Origin: Pithys albifrons albifrons
Taxonomy: Eukaryota > Chordata > Aves > Passeriformes > Thamnophilidae
Length of the DNA stretch: 64,000 nt
Assembly: GCF_047495875.1 (NCBI RefSeq)
Contig: NC_092465.1
Span: 7,055,160 to 7,119,159, forward strand
Reading direction: 5' to 3'
The notes under the pieces are model-generated. The model saw only the letters and a list, made by a program, of their open reading frames with translations. It was not told the origin of the DNA and did not search any database. Below are positions 10,286 to 25,200 of the stretch, one piece after another. Within the stretch, counting starts at the first letter, position 1, and the number at the start of each line of letters is the position of its first letter. The position numbers and the translations under genes were made by a program.

Positions 10286-13200
10286 TGTTAGAAAGAGCCT
10301 GTGTATGATGTATATACACGTTGTATATTTGCTACAAAACAGGTGCATGGTATGTAGCCTCTCTGGGGTGGGGTGTTTTATGGCCTGAAATACCACAATA
10401 CAGGGGTTGGAATACTGATGTATACACCAAACTCTCTGGGCCTGGAAAGCTAAACTAGGCTAGGCTGGGTGTGGAGCAGAATGAGTGCTTAAGGGACAGT
10501 GAAATTGTCATCTTTCATTCACTAATACTGAGAAGTAGGACTTACATGGGCCGTGAAATCAGCTTTCCCTTTAGCTGAATGAACAAATCTCTTACTACCA
10601 GGTACCTAATAAACTTAATTTTACTACAGAAATGCTGTCCTTGTAACAGACCAGTTGAAAGTTTCAGTGCTGTCTCTGGCACAGCTCCTGCACTGTGGCA
10701 ATCAGTGTGTTCTCACTGGCTTTGGGGGCTGTTGGTGTTGCTCTCCAGCACATACTTGCAAAAGGCTTCAATAAAATCTCTACAGACTGAAATTTGTAGG
10801 GTCCCTGAGGTCAGTGGAGTCCTATAGTATCACCTTTAGTGTCTGAAAGTTAGGCGCTCTTAAAATATTCTGTCATTGTTGGCTTGTGCAATACTTTTAT
10901 GATCAAATGTTAATCAATGCCTGGTGAATATATTAATTTTGCTCTTCATTTCGATGCTGCCTGAAAAATGCATGCTTGTAGAATTCTCATAAGGAGTGGA
11001 TTTATATTGTTATAAATACATAGTAATAAACTGAGTCTGGGCAGGATAAAAATAATTAAAATGAATATTTAATTATTCCTTAGCACTTCAAGCAAGTACC
11101 AGAATAATAATTTTGATGTAATTGTTTCTGGTTTACAATAATATAAGAAAAGAATGATAGAATAATACACACATCTTTTTTGTTTTTGCAACAAATGTCT
11201 GTGTAGTATAAGGCTGCAGTCATGTCATAACAACAACTGTAACTTCTTTCAGTAGCTGCAGTATTAAAGGTTCTTACTAGCCTAGTTTCAGAATCATAAT
11301 TGAGGACAAGGGACTATTCCAGGTGGAATGGAACTCCAGTGTTTTGAAACCTATTATTCTTAGTATGTTACTAAAATGCAATTTTGACAAATATACAAAT
11401 ACAGCTTTTGCTGTTGCTGTTCAGTCTTGACTTAAGCATCTAATCTCTGATAATGTTGCCAAAGCAGAAAACAAACTCATTCTATGTGGCATTTTTTGTC
11501 CAATGTAGACTTGATTCACAGAAAGTAGTGTGTTCATTCGTCTTCCTGATCTGATTAGCCAAAATTGTTCCACAGTGAATGGACTAGTCATATCAATACA
11601 TCAAAACAATATATAGGCCAAATTCTGCACTAAAAGCTCTCTTTGTAGTCAGAGATTGAGAGAAGATTTCAAATGTGTGCCTTTGTCAATGTGAGCTTTG
11701 TGAAGGGCTCGCAGGCAGCGTGGGCAGGGCAGGCCCTGCGTGCTGGTCATCACGGGGAGATGGCACTGGGATGTTGGCAAAGGGCTGGGAAAGGGCAGCA
11801 GGTTGGCAAATCTGTCCTCATGGCTGCTGTAGAGACAATCCTTTTAGATCTCCACAGGCATTTTAAGGTTCAGGTGGATGGAAATAACTGAAAACTTGAG
11901 TGCAACAACAGCTCCATCATTCGAGGTCGTATCCTGGTGGTCTGGAGTCATAACTGCTGTCATCTTGATAAGGTGAATTGTATTAATCTGTGCCGTATCT
12001 CAGGTGGAAACGTGGTAGGGACAGTTCTGTGAGTGGGAGTATTTTATAGGATTAGCTATTGGCCCATGCACAGGTAAATGCAAGGACACTGACATTCTGA
12101 TTTTGTATACAAAGTCAATTGTGTTTCAGAATGAACTGCTAAAAAAGTATTTGTTAAAGTGAACTTCCACATACTGAGATCAGAGAGGCTTTTTGTCTGA
12201 CATGGATGGTTCACACACTTAAAAATTTAAGGGTAGGTCTTGCTTTCAGATTAAAACTTCATGCTAATTCAGATTCTAACAGACAGATATAAATGCCAAC
12301 AAATGTAGGAAGTGTGGCTCCAGGTCCACTTTCTTCGCTGGAATGACATTGAGTCATGAAGTCTCATTTGGGTTAGCCGTAGGACATTGACTACTGGTTT
12401 TCCTCCACTGTTATGCTACTCTGGTGCATGCAGATGGAGACATATGGGACAAATATTGAGCAATGGGAGGTGTCATCCTCTGGATGCTCACATGGGATGT
12501 ATTGATGTAATCTGTCACTCCTCATCTCAGACACTGCTCACACAGCTGTGATGGGGAGTGACTATATTAATTTATTGATGAATATATAATTTTCTCAGTG
12601 ACCCATTCCTATTCTTGCTTTAAAAATTAAATGTAACTGGGCTTTTCCTTATGTTTGCACAGTACTTAGTATATCCTGGGCACAGCTGTGAGTCATAATA
12701 CTAATAAAAACTGTGGGGGAAGGTCCCTGGTTCTGAGGCTTTCTAGTTTGGGTATTCAACTCCATATTCTTTAAAGGTCACTGAATTTCAGACAAATGAT
12801 GGACATTCACCACTTAGGCAGGTTTAGAGTGTCTCAGCTGGGTACTAAACAGAACTCTGCAGGACCACTGACCACATGTAAAGCCTTGGTCTTTGTGTTT
12901 TCCCTTCCAGGAGTTACATAGAATTGCATTTCTCACTCCTAAAGAACTGTGAGGGTTGTTTTTTTTACTCCCAGTAAAGCACATTACATTTATCCAGAAA
13001 GTTGCATTTCAAGTCACAATACCATGCAGACTTTTAAAACCAAGTAAAGACTAAATACAGAATAGAACTGCTGTGTGATAGTATGCAGATCCCTCACTTT
13101 GCATATTTTTCAGGGCATTTAATTACATCAGTTACAAAAAGACAGATGCTTCAGGCCTGTAGTCTCACAGAAGCATTAATGAAATATGGAGCTTGAATTC

Positions 13201-16200
13201 CCAAGGTAGAGTTCTGATATTGGTGACACTTGTGCTTCCCTATCATCCTCGTTAGAGCTGCATCACTAGAGTCGAAAATAGAGTTTGGTTCTAACCATGT
13301 TATACATAAGATCTAAAGGACAAAAAATCCATTTCCTGGGCAGCACTGACAGAGGATAGCCTTTTGCATAGGTCAGTCTATGCTTAATAACAGCAAAATG
13401 CAATTTTCATTCACTGAAAATGAAATCAGAGGCCAGTAAGGGCCTGTCTAATTTTTTTTTCAGGCATACAAAAGTCTAAGTGACTTTCTTGGGAGGAGAA
13501 AATAGCATATGGATGTCAAGTTCAAGACTGATAGCTGTTGAACAGAAGTGTAGGTCTAAAATCTGCAGTGCTTCACACTTCATGAAATCTTTTCCTTAGT
13601 TGGCAGGAAAAATGATGGTAGAAGTCTGTGGAATCTAGAACAGACTATATAATGATATAATGCATTTGAACAGTAAACAATTAAAGAAATTGTTGCGGTG
13701 GTGGAAGTTTATTAAAACAGTTGAGTTTGTGTTTAAATGCTAGCCTTTAAAACATAGTAGCCTGTTGTAGTTTTGCATTAAAAGGTTGCAATTTCATCAT
13801 TCCTTGTACTAAGCACTTTTTTCTTTCTCATGCGAGAGGATCATCCCAAAGAGATTTGAAATTAAAACAGAATGCTGATATTGAAGGAAAACTAGCACAA
13901 TAACTTCATTAAAAGAAGAATGAGAAACATGGAAGTCTAGGCTATACAGTGTAATAGTCATAATCACAGCTCCTTCCTCTGTTGTTTTATTTTTTTCCCC
14001 GAGGTTTTGTTGAAGTTTATTTTGTGTGCAGGAGTCTGAAATAAGTCTGTGCAATATCTAGACCAGTAAGAATGGTGACATCCTTGAAATGAATTAACAT
14101 CTATGTTATGCTACATAATTTATACTGTATAGTACATATAATGTGCATATTCTAATATGTATTATATTTATTTTATAACAGGAGGTTTTAGACATTTGAA
14201 ATTTGGTCTTCAGTTTTGCCATCTGATCTCTGTCAGGATTCTCTTCGAGGAAACTCTGTGTTTGATGGGTCAGAGATTCCAACTATGAGAATACAGTTGT
14301 GTAGGAAGGTGCAGTACATAAATAAATAAGGTAAATAACTGGGCATTTTTAAGGAATTGGATGGATGTCATGGATCCTACTCAAATCCCTGAGAGAATTA
14401 TACTGTGCCATTAGGGACAGACATAGCTAGAGGGTGAATTTTTCATATGGGAAAAGAATTGAACACTTAATGGGGAGGGTTTGAGGGACCCCAGCTGGTG
14501 ATAACTGGATGGGGTGGGACTGACATGTCCTACAGCCATCGTTGTAGTGGATGGAAGGTGTGTTTCTGGACTAAAAGTAGATAGAAATAGTTAGAGGGAA
14601 AAAAAAGTAATATTAGGTTTATTGCATGTGATGGGTATTAACTGTTGTTCATAAAAAAACTACTTGACTTTTTATGTATAAAACTGAATATAAATGATCT
14701 AGTACAAGTCTTAAATGTTGCTCCTGCTGTATTTGCTCTATCATATAAGTAAGTGGGTGTACATCTGCCTTTGAAGGGCCATCACTGCAGTCTTAAAAGT
14801 CAGATGTATATTCAATCAATTGCTGCAATACCAGTTCAGCAGTTGCAGGTTTGTGCAAGGCATGATTGTGTTAAGAGGTTTCTCATACACCAGTAGAATT
14901 GGATTTTCACAGTTCATGAGGTATTTTCTCTGCTCTCCCAATTTAAATATGCTCTTCTTTGCTTATAAGCAAAGTTGAACTTGGAATTCTTTATATCTAA
15001 ACTGGAAATCAAGACTAATGAAAGGAAATGCATGTTTAATGTTAATTGGATAGTATCACTTGATTTAATTCTGTGAGGTTGTAAAGCACTACTGAATTCA
15101 AACAAACTTCTCAGGCAGCAGTGAAAGTAGTGAAACCCAGAGCACAGCTTTCTTCCACTTAGGTTTTCCTCTTCCAGAACTTTAAAATATTGATGTTTTT
15201 TAACTTAGTAGACAATAAAATGTAAATAAAATAAAGTAAACTTGCATCTAATTTAATTTTTATTAAAATTTATAACCTTTGTTTATTGGGGAGGCTGATA
15301 GTGCTTGGTGTTTCCTCCTTGGAACTTATTCTCCGTGAGTTTTTTCAGATACAGTGTTTGAATTTCTTTTGCTGAAAGTTAAAATTTGTTAGATTTTAAT
15401 ACTTCTGAAGTACAGAGTTTTATTTGCAGATGACTCATCTCAGTTTAGTAGGAGAACCAAACTGCACTGCAGGAGAACTTAGTGACAGTAAAATAATCCC
15501 ATAAGGAATATCTGCTGCCTTCCATGCACTCCAGCCCCAGCAGCTCCGTCCCTCCTGCAGCAGAACCTGCTGTTGGCTGCAAGACACATGTCCGTCCTTG
15601 TGTCAACCCTGGGGAAGCCATGGCAGTGCTGGGTGAGAGATGGGAGCACCAGGGAGACTGGGGCTATTCAGAGTGGCTGCAGAGATCAGTTGGAAGGGAG
15701 GCTGATGTTGTATGTGTAGGTGGCACTGCTCGTTCTGAGCCCACTGTGAACTGACAGATGCTTTGAGTTCTGAAAATGCGTAAACCTTGTGTGCTGGGTG
15801 CTTGTACTTGTTACATGCTCTGAGACTTTTTGAGAAAAGGCAGATTAATACAGATCCTGTGAAAAATTCAGTTTGGTAAATGGATCTGCTATTTCATTTG
15901 AAAAAAAAGTTATTTACCTTTGTAGGTGATAAACTGTACCAGAACCTGGTTATGCTGTGTTAAGCAGCTGTGCTTGTCCTCTGCACTTCTGGGCATTTCT
16001 GGCAAATAGTAAAATGATGTGTGTGTGTGGTTTGATCACCATTATTGTAGCCTACCGAAAATATTACATAAATATCAGCCTAAAATAATAATAGGTGAAT
16101 GTACTGTGGGGCTGGGTTGGTTGGTGTGGTTGGTGTTTTGGTTTTTCATTGAGGAGATAGCACTTGAATGATAAGGTTTAACAGTTGTTCTCATCATAGA

Positions 16201-19200
16201 CTTTGATAGCCTGTCAAGCAACTGTAGAGTTGGTTGGTCAAATCTTTTGGGTTAAAAGATTGGGAAACTTTGATGCATTGTATCAAAAGGATAGTACAAC
16301 CTGGTTGAATTAGTTTTATTCAAGTAAGGATTATCATAGTCTTTGGTAAAGACTGAAACCAGAAGTCTGGAGATTGGGTAAGACAAGATAACTTTTGATA
16401 GACAGTAACCTTCATTTGCAAGCCAGTCTTTTCCAGAAGAACCATGAAGAGCTCCTACTTATCTGACTTCTGTGTAAGACCTGTCACTGTTCTTTTTAAC
16501 TCTGGATGTGCAGGAAAAGGGACAGATAAGCTTATCTTCAGAGTTCGTGGAAGCAGATTAGTCAGTGCTTAGCCAAAGAAGAGTGACCAGAAATAACCAG
16601 CTGGTATTTTGCTAGACAGAAAAACTGCAGAGAAAGTGGGATAGTCTGGCTGATGCCATAAAAATAGGTAGACAAGAGGCATCTGCCTTCCAGGAACTGT
16701 TGCAGAATAAGTGGCTTCTGGCACTTGCACCTCCAACTCTCCTTTCTGGAGAGATCTCTGGGCCATTTTTGTGCTAGGTGTGATGCTGAGAACATGAGTG
16801 AGATGAACTGCAGAACAGGATCCTTGGCTGAATCCTAAATGAAACTTTCTCATCAGATATGAGGATTGTTTGTCTTCTGATATTAAAGATTATACATCAA
16901 GGAACTGTTAAGTATAATGTATCTTTTCAATATATCAATGTGAAGAAAATACACAGCTAAGTGCATTATCCACAGATCACATTCTTTAATGAAACATTTC
17001 AGTGGCCAAAGAATGACAGTATTTCCCCAGGCTCTGAAAAGAAAAACCTCAGATTTTAGAAAGAAGATTTATTATCGTTCAGTGGGGGATTTAATAGAAT
17101 GGAAATGCATCCTGCAGTGTCAGCTGGAATGTACAGCTGGGGAAAATAAAAGCAGCTCCATGCCTTTCCATTCTTGTTGGCCTGATAGAAAGCAGTAGAC
17201 AGGTCAAGGTATTCCTGAAATGTTGAAGTTAAAATCACTTCTAATGTGAATTGAGTTAACCCTTGAGAAGCATTGCCAGCAGTTCCATGGAAAACACAGG
17301 GCAGGGCCAGGAAAGCAGCATCAGACCTGGCTAACATCAAGGAATCTGGTGACAAACCATGATGATGCAGTGGTGGCAGATCACTTCCTAACTGCACAGC
17401 TAAGGAGCTGGGAGGGAGCTGCTTAACAGCACAAGACAGATGGCCTGGACTAGCACTGGTTTATGTTCAGTTTGCATGTGTTAGTGCTGCTGCCAGGAGC
17501 ACAGAAAGACAGATGTGAGACATCAGTCTCAGCTCATTGTTGTGCAGGAGAGCGAATGAGGCTCTGTGGATGCCTGGGGGATTGTTGTGTACCTCCCATA
17601 TTGACAGACATCACTATTCTCTGACTTGCTGCTGTGGCTAACACATATCAGACTATAATGTCTAACTGTGTGGAACTAATGGTGCCCAAAAGAGCCAATT
17701 CGTTTGCTCATCCTTGTGTCACATTAAAAACTAATAGTAAACTGTGTCTCCTCTTCATTTAGCATGACTTGATATTTCTGTGTGCAATTACCTGAAACAA
17801 GAAAAGGAGAGATTGCTTAACAGTTCTCACTCAAGCCACAAAAAAAAAAAGGTGATCAAATTAATTTGTACAGATTTTTAGTTAAGGAGGTAAAAATCAT
17901 AATGGCCTTCTACCATATGACCTCTGATTGTGGAAAACCTGTAGTTACTGCTTGTACATGTGTAAAAACAACAAAGACCCAAACATCTAATAATGAGACG
18001 TGGGCAGCAAAAGGTTTCAATTTTTTTGAGTCCTAATGAACACTTGAGCAAACCCTGCTCAAAGGGAGATTTCCTGCTATTCTCCCACTAAGAGGTACTC
18101 AGTGGGTTATGGTGTGTACATTTCCCTGCTGAGAAGCATCTGGTGGATGAAAACAAGACTTTGATATAAGGGATAATGTTGCAAGTAATGTTTAATGGCT
18201 TATGGACTCTTTAGGCTGGAAATCGCCTAAATACACTTAAGGTAATTTATAGGGACAGGTCTTCAGCTGAGGGACACGGATTTGTTGACTTCCATGGCTT
18301 TATTTCAGTTCAAAAAAGGCAACACTGGTCCCTGAAGTTAATGGCAAATGATGGGATGAACTTGTACTGTATGAGGTGTTTTCAGACTCACATCTCCATT
18401 TAGCATTTTCCCGGTCTTTAGCTTGTCTCTCATTTTTGTGAGATAGATTTGCTTGAGGCAGCCTGTTTAATCTCTCACAGGCATTTTCAAATGTTGAGGA
18501 AAAAAAAGGTGAATTAGCACTAATTCAGATCCTGCTACATTCACAGAGACTGGGCCAAGAATTTGCTCCAGGGACTGTTCTAATCCTGGGCACAGCCCAA
18601 AGCTTGCTTTGTGGCTTTGGGAAAATGACTTTACTGCTGTAAGCTTGTTCTCCATCTGCACACGTCAGGTTTTGATGAATGAAAAAGTAACTGATTCTTC
18701 TGCTGAAAAATTGGAGTGTTTTGCTATATAGTAGCTGACACGTTTATGTGTAGCCAAGTCTTCCACAGTGGCAACAGCTCTGAATTTTGTATGTAGTTAC
18801 AGGCAGGGATTGCAGGCTGCTCCATCTCATTATTAGACCTACTAATTTGTGGGATGATTTCCATAGTTTGTGGTGGTCTAACTTATGAAAGCTATTTCAG
18901 GGGCACAGAATTTTTCATGCTGTAGTGCTTGTGTTTAGATGTCTTTGTTGCCTGTGCAGCAATAAATCACAGCTAAGAGATGTGTTTGGGGTTGGTGAGT
19001 TTTGGGGAACATGGTGTTACTCTTGATGTGCTTTGGGGGTGCAGTTTGGCTCACTTGCTGATACCTGGAGCAGAGAAAGGGCCCTGCTGGACATTGAAGG
19101 GGACAGGGCTGTGCAGTTTTGTATGGGGGTGGAATAGCTTCACATTGTGCAGGGCCTCTCAAGGTTCATCAAGCACTTGGGGGCTTGCATTTTTTTTTCT

Positions 19201-22200
19201 TCTCCCTTTTGAAGGTGGTAGACAAAGATAAAGGTTATTAACGTTTGCTTTTCAGTGCTGACAAACTTCTTTCTCTTTGAGTAACCATTTTCATTGGTCA
19301 GATAGATGTTGGAAAGAGCTTTTATGCTCAAAACTGCTATCAAATGAGTACCATTGAGAAATGAAAAAAGACAGGAGAATGCTCAGAAATAACCTGCCTT
19401 GAGTTGTAAGTGCATGAAGTTTTTGAAATCAAGGAAGAGACCCTTATGATGGATGGCAGTTTAAAAATTTTCCAAGTGTCTTTGAGCAGCAAGTGAGATG
19501 GTTTTGACTCCTGACAGTTGTCAGGAACACACTAGTGAGGCCTTGACTCTCAAGGAAGAACCCATATTTTTTGGCTGTGTGTTTGACCTGATGTTCAGTG
19601 TAACTTTTCATGTCAGCACAAGTCTGATGTTGTAATTTGCAGGACTAGGATAGTTTTATTGCTTGTACCTTTTCTCTTCTGGGGAAAAACTGAGCATGAG
19701 TTTTTGATAATAGGAGGTTTTTATAACAAAGTTCGGCAGTCCACAGTTCAAAAGTAAGGTTTGAAAGTTGCATCAAAAGTGCAGTTGGATTCCATGAGGT
19801 TACCAAATGTTTTCCTTTTATTCTTCACCCTTTTTTTAAAATATTTTTTTATTTTTTTAAATTTTACTAGGAGTTGAACAGGCCTTTGGGGTTTGGCTGG
19901 CTCAAGTGGCATTCTAAAACTAAGTTACAGTATTCATAGAATACAGACAGTGGTCTCTGCATTTACTACTCTGTAAGAATCTGCTCATAATTTTTAATGG
20001 AGCTGTGAATATTTTTCAGGGCACGACATGAGGAACTGATGTGAGAGTATAATGGGTCAGGCTTGCTACAGCACCTATATCCTTGAAGATTGCTGTAGTG
20101 TTGGGGGATGTCTACCTAGTCCTTGTAGCTGAAAAAATAACCAAAAATCCATTTATGAGGGCTAAGGAAATCTGCCAGCATGAACACTGATACTGTCAAG
20201 CAGAATGGTATCCCTGATGGTTTTCTTAGGGGGCTGAAGGTTTGTATTCATCTATTGTAGAATGGAGAAGTCAGTCTTTCTGTGTTATCTTAGAACCATA
20301 ACAACTTTCTGCATATAAAGTTTGAGTTTGTATCTCCTGCTGGAGTGTTTAGAGTTCACTGTGAGATCAGTGCTGTTTTGCAGTGACTGTGAGGCACACT
20401 GGAGATCAGTGAGTTGGTGATTTGTTGCTCTGGTTGGGCACTGGGCACATTTTCTGCACAGGCTTCCTGCTGCAATGCAGGTTTCTGCTTGGCAGTAAAA
20501 AACCTTGTTAAATTTTGCTTTTGCAAAAAAGCCCCAAAACAAAATAATACTCAAACTTTTGTAATACAGGAGAAAAGGTTTGCAAAATATAGTACTGATT
20601 TAAACAACACAAAAAAGCACCCCAAATACTGTGTTAAGTTTGTTTAAAAATTAAGACAGTGCTAATCACTGCTTACAGCAATTTTTTGTGATGAAATGCA
20701 TTTCACTTGTTTAAGGTACATGTTTCTGTCATAATATATTCTTCTCTGAGCCTGTTATACATGTTATTTCAGTGCTGGGCATGGAGAGAAGCTTCAGGTA
20801 GATGATTCGAGGAAGAACTACAGAAGAATTGTTGCCCTGCCTTGTCTTTACATCTGTTGCAGCCCCATATGGCATAGTCAGCATTTGAGGATGTGGATGG
20901 AAGTCGGGAAGGCATACAGAGGTCTTCTTAGGGATAGAGGTTATGTGCTAACAGTGAATCTGCTGGGTCTGCAGGTCTGTCCTGAGGAGGTTTCAGTGTC
21001 CCATGCACCACAAGTCCTTTTGTCAAGTCTTTGGAGCAGACTTTGTTGACAGGTCTACTTTCAGTTCCAGTGCCTTTGCTGTTCTCATGTACCCTGGCAA
21101 AGCTCAGTGTCCCTGGCATGAGGAAAAGCCAAAGGCTTGTCTAATCATCATCTGGGCAGAAGACTTGTGTGTTTTTAAAGATGGGAGTTTTTCTGATTCT
21201 TGCTTTCCTTTTGTGTATTCTTTGTTTTACTCTGATATTGTATAGAAGTGAGCACAATCTGCCTTTCTTTTAATGACAGTCTTAAAAATGTCGTTGGGCC
21301 TGAAGATTTTCCATGACTTTCACATAGTTGAAGAAAGCAGACATACCTCCATTTGGAAAGAAGGGAATGGAATCCAGTGATGTCAGTGATGTCCACAAGT
21401 GGGGACAGATTCTTAAGTGGATCATCCAGGGTAAAGCCCTTCAAACTTGGCAGCATAGCACTTTATAAACAGGGAGGTGACATTCAGCCATCCTGTCCTA
21501 CACAGCAGAGGGCACATGGGAAAACGGACTGCATGATTGGGTTGCAAAGAAGCTGCAGGACCCACAAATTGGTTTGGAAATCTAGTACAAATGTATAAAC
21601 ATAAGCGGGCAGATACTGTGTTTGTTTTAAAGCAAGAGCAGGAGCTCTGTGGTGTCTTGCTAAGTGCTGTGTAATAAGCAATTACTTTGCATGGTTGTTG
21701 TGTTTTCAAAAATGTGTTCTCTATTTCTGACAAAGTGAGCTCTGAGGAGAGCTGGGACAGCTCAGGGACAGGGGTTATAAAACCAGGCTTGCACTCCTGT
21801 GCACTACAGTCAATTCCCTTGCTGCTTGGCACAGTAAGCAAGGTTGCTTATGACAGAAAAAGAGGGTCCCACACTGTCAGGTTTTGAAACACTCTGAAAT
21901 CTTTGGAGAAAATACAGTTTTGAAGGTGAAGAATTAAGTTTGCTGGAGCTCCTGACGTTCAGCTGGTTTGTTTGTTTGAATTTCTCATACAGGTATAAAT
22001 AGGTTGTCCATGAAAAGCAGAAAGGACATAAGGGCTTGACCTTTGCTGGTGATGAATCTATTGAACTGTTGTTCAAGTGAGACATTTCACAGTTAATGTA
22101 GTTTGAGAAGTGATATTGCTACCTGTGCTTTGCAGGCAGTTTCACAGTTACACAGTGGCTTCATTCTGAAAAGCAGCAGGTTTGATCTTGAATCTGAATG

Positions 22201-25200
22201 TGTCCATCTCTGGGGCCCAATTAGGAAGGAGTGAAAATGGTGTGCTATTCTTTTCTGGTGGCCTGGGCTTCACATCTGCAGGCAGATAGAACAACAAAAA
22301 TATTTGTTACTACAAGATGCAAGAACACCTTTTTGGACCTAAAAATTTGCAGTCTCTTTTCTAAATTCTAACTTTTCGTGTGTGTTACACAATGATTTCA
22401 TTGGGAGATTAGGTAAGATGCAGGGAAATTAATACAATGAATCCCATAAATGATGGTGTGTCTTCTGCTCACAGTGATGTATCTGCCTTGATTTCACTTG
22501 TGTAACTTCAATCAGATTTGATTTCTGCATTCATGTGCTCTGGTGTGTGTCTTGTGATTCTGACCAGATCAAGATAAGGAATATCAAAGCCCTGGGTCAG
22601 CAGAAGATGTTGATAAAGGGGTTCTGTTTGGGAGATGCTTGGTATTCATTATCTTCACTGCAATCAATAGAAATCCTTTGTCACAGGGAGACATCAATAG
22701 CTGGGAAGAACTGACTTTGCATAGAATAAAAGTTTATAAAGGAAGTAGTTTGGTTATATTTTCCAGTTCACTGTCTATAGGTGCCACAAAACAAAATTAA
22801 ATGAATAAGCATGAAGGGTAAACCAAGCACTACACCCTCAGCACTGCAGCTGTTTGGAAACAGCAGATAAATGAATCTAAGAATGAGTCTGCCTCAAAAA
22901 AAGACATTTTCCATTATGAAGAGACTTCCAGTCAGTTCTAACTCGTGCTTTAGCTGTCCAGCTCTGTAAGTCTTGCTACTGTGGCTTGAGAAATTATCAG
23001 TAAACTATTTTCAAATGCCTTGTCTGTCCCTTTGCCTCTAGATACCTTCCCTGCAATGGAGTTAGCAGGACAGACTGTATTTGTTCACTACCTGTGCTTC
23101 ACTTACTATCTTGTAAAGTCCAGATTTTTCCTGCAGTGTAAACTAAATGCTTTATCTTGGGCAAATAATAGGCTTTAGGACAATCTGAATTCAGTTTGTA
23201 GTTCTGGTGCTGGCAGGTCACTTAATTTTTCTGTCACCACATTGCACTTAGATTTTGAGGGCTGCACTTGGTTCTAGTCCTTCTGATTTAAGATGAAAAG
23301 TTAAAAGGTAAATGGAAATTAGGACTTTAAATGATCGATACAATTTGCCTTATTTTCAGTGAGGTTATTCACATTGTATCCATAAACCTTAGTAGGATTA
23401 TGATCTTGGGCTTTGAGATTTTTAGGAAAAATGTATTTTTCTAACTGTTAATAGAGTGTGGAATATAGTATAGAACTCCAGTATAGAATATAGTATAGAA
23501 TTCAGAAGAAGGTCCTTAGGATGTTGAAGTAGGTTCAGATGCAATTGCGTGTGATTTTGTTCAAAAACCCAAACAAGATTGTTCAGAATTCCAGTAGATA
23601 AGGACAAACCCCCTGGCCTCAGAGATGGTTTTGTAGGATTTTTCCTCTTTCTTCAGTAGATCCAGAATGTCATTTGCCACCAGCATGAAGAATTGCAAGG
23701 AGTATTTGGATTTCCCAATTAAAACCCATTCCACTTGGCTCCTGTGACCTTTCTGTGATGTTTTCTGCCTTTGGTTGCTATGATTGAATCTACAGCTTGA
23801 ATGTAGTTTGCTGTTCATGAATTATTTGTTAACCTTGCAGTGTTCAGAGTCAGTGGTGGTGGATAACACCAAGTGGAAGAACAAAACCTAAACCCTTCAT
23901 GTTCCACAGTGCTTTATGTCTGTGTTGCCTCCTCTGTTCTCATTCTCATTTTAGGTGAAATTTAAAGGCTGTTTAGTAAAACATTGGGTTTTTTTTCTCC
24001 TTGCTCTCTGGAAGGACAAAAGGTTCAAGCAAAGGACTCTACAGCACTATAGGAGCAATTCTGTTGTGTTACAGTGTCTGAAAGAAAGACCTTTAAAAAT
24101 CGAAAAATCAATGAAAAAAAAGAAAAATAGTGAGTTGCTGTGGTTTATAGTGGGCTGTGATTTTATGGGATGCCTAAAATTTAAAGCTGTATTATTTTTA
24201 ATGGAAGTGCTAATGATACAGAGTGGAATGCTGCCTGTGAGGCCATGAGGGTTGGTGAGAAAATGAGAAAACCAGCACTGTTCAAAATGTAGTTATTAAG
24301 TTTTGAATTTTTTACACAGGTAATAATGAAGACAGGCCCTTTTTCTGCCCTGTACACAGTAAGACTGACTTACTAACCTATGGGAAGAAGCTCCATGTTT
24401 CAGTTCTGTGTAAAACACTGGCATATCCTGCCCCCATTACTACACTCCTTCAGGCAAATTGGGATTCAAGCAGTGTAAGGTGGTGTGGGTCAGTGCACAG
24501 GAAATGTGAAATAAAGCAGAGGAGCCCAGCACAGCGTGGACTGCAGTCACTGTTCAGGTGACATCTGGGACATGCTGGCTTTCTCTGGGGGCTGCTTGTT
24601 CTGGGGGGTTGTGCCAAGAGGGAAGCAGGTGGTCTGTTTGCTGTGTGTGCCTTACTCTGTGGTACTGAATTTTCTCCACCACGTAACTCTCTTCTCCTGA
24701 AAAATTAAAGTGAAGGCTGGTGTTTTCAGAGGTGTCTTCATCCTGGAAGTTTGCCATTCTTGAATTTAACTTCTTTTTGTCAAACTAATCCTATTCTGAT
24801 TAAAATACATCAGGTCTGTTTTTCTTCAGTACTTGTTAATAAATTTCAAAGATTTAATTACTCTTTTGTGGTAGTAGAAAATTTGACAAGATATAGACAT
24901 TTTTATAATGGTTATTCTGTTTCCTGTATGAGAATATCTACTTCAGAGTACAATCGGTTTAAATATTTATGTGAAGAGAACTGCAATGCTTTGGTTATAG
25001 CATTTACTAGTATCAAGTTTTATTAACAGTACTTAAGAGCATACTGGACATATTCTCTGTGCTTCCTGGATCCATTTTCTGAAAATCTGAGCCCAAAAAT
25101 GCTGTTTTCAGTGGCTAACAGCAATACAGAGGCGTGGCAAGCCTGATTTCCTTCCCATGCAGAGACAAACTCCTGTCTGTTTGACAGATGGAAAGGTGAC

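Noticed and set aside
21422..21841. Minus-strand 139-codon frame in intron 2
   Set aside because: No recognisable motif. It overlaps other equally long frames on both strands, as expected by chance over a 50-kb intron.
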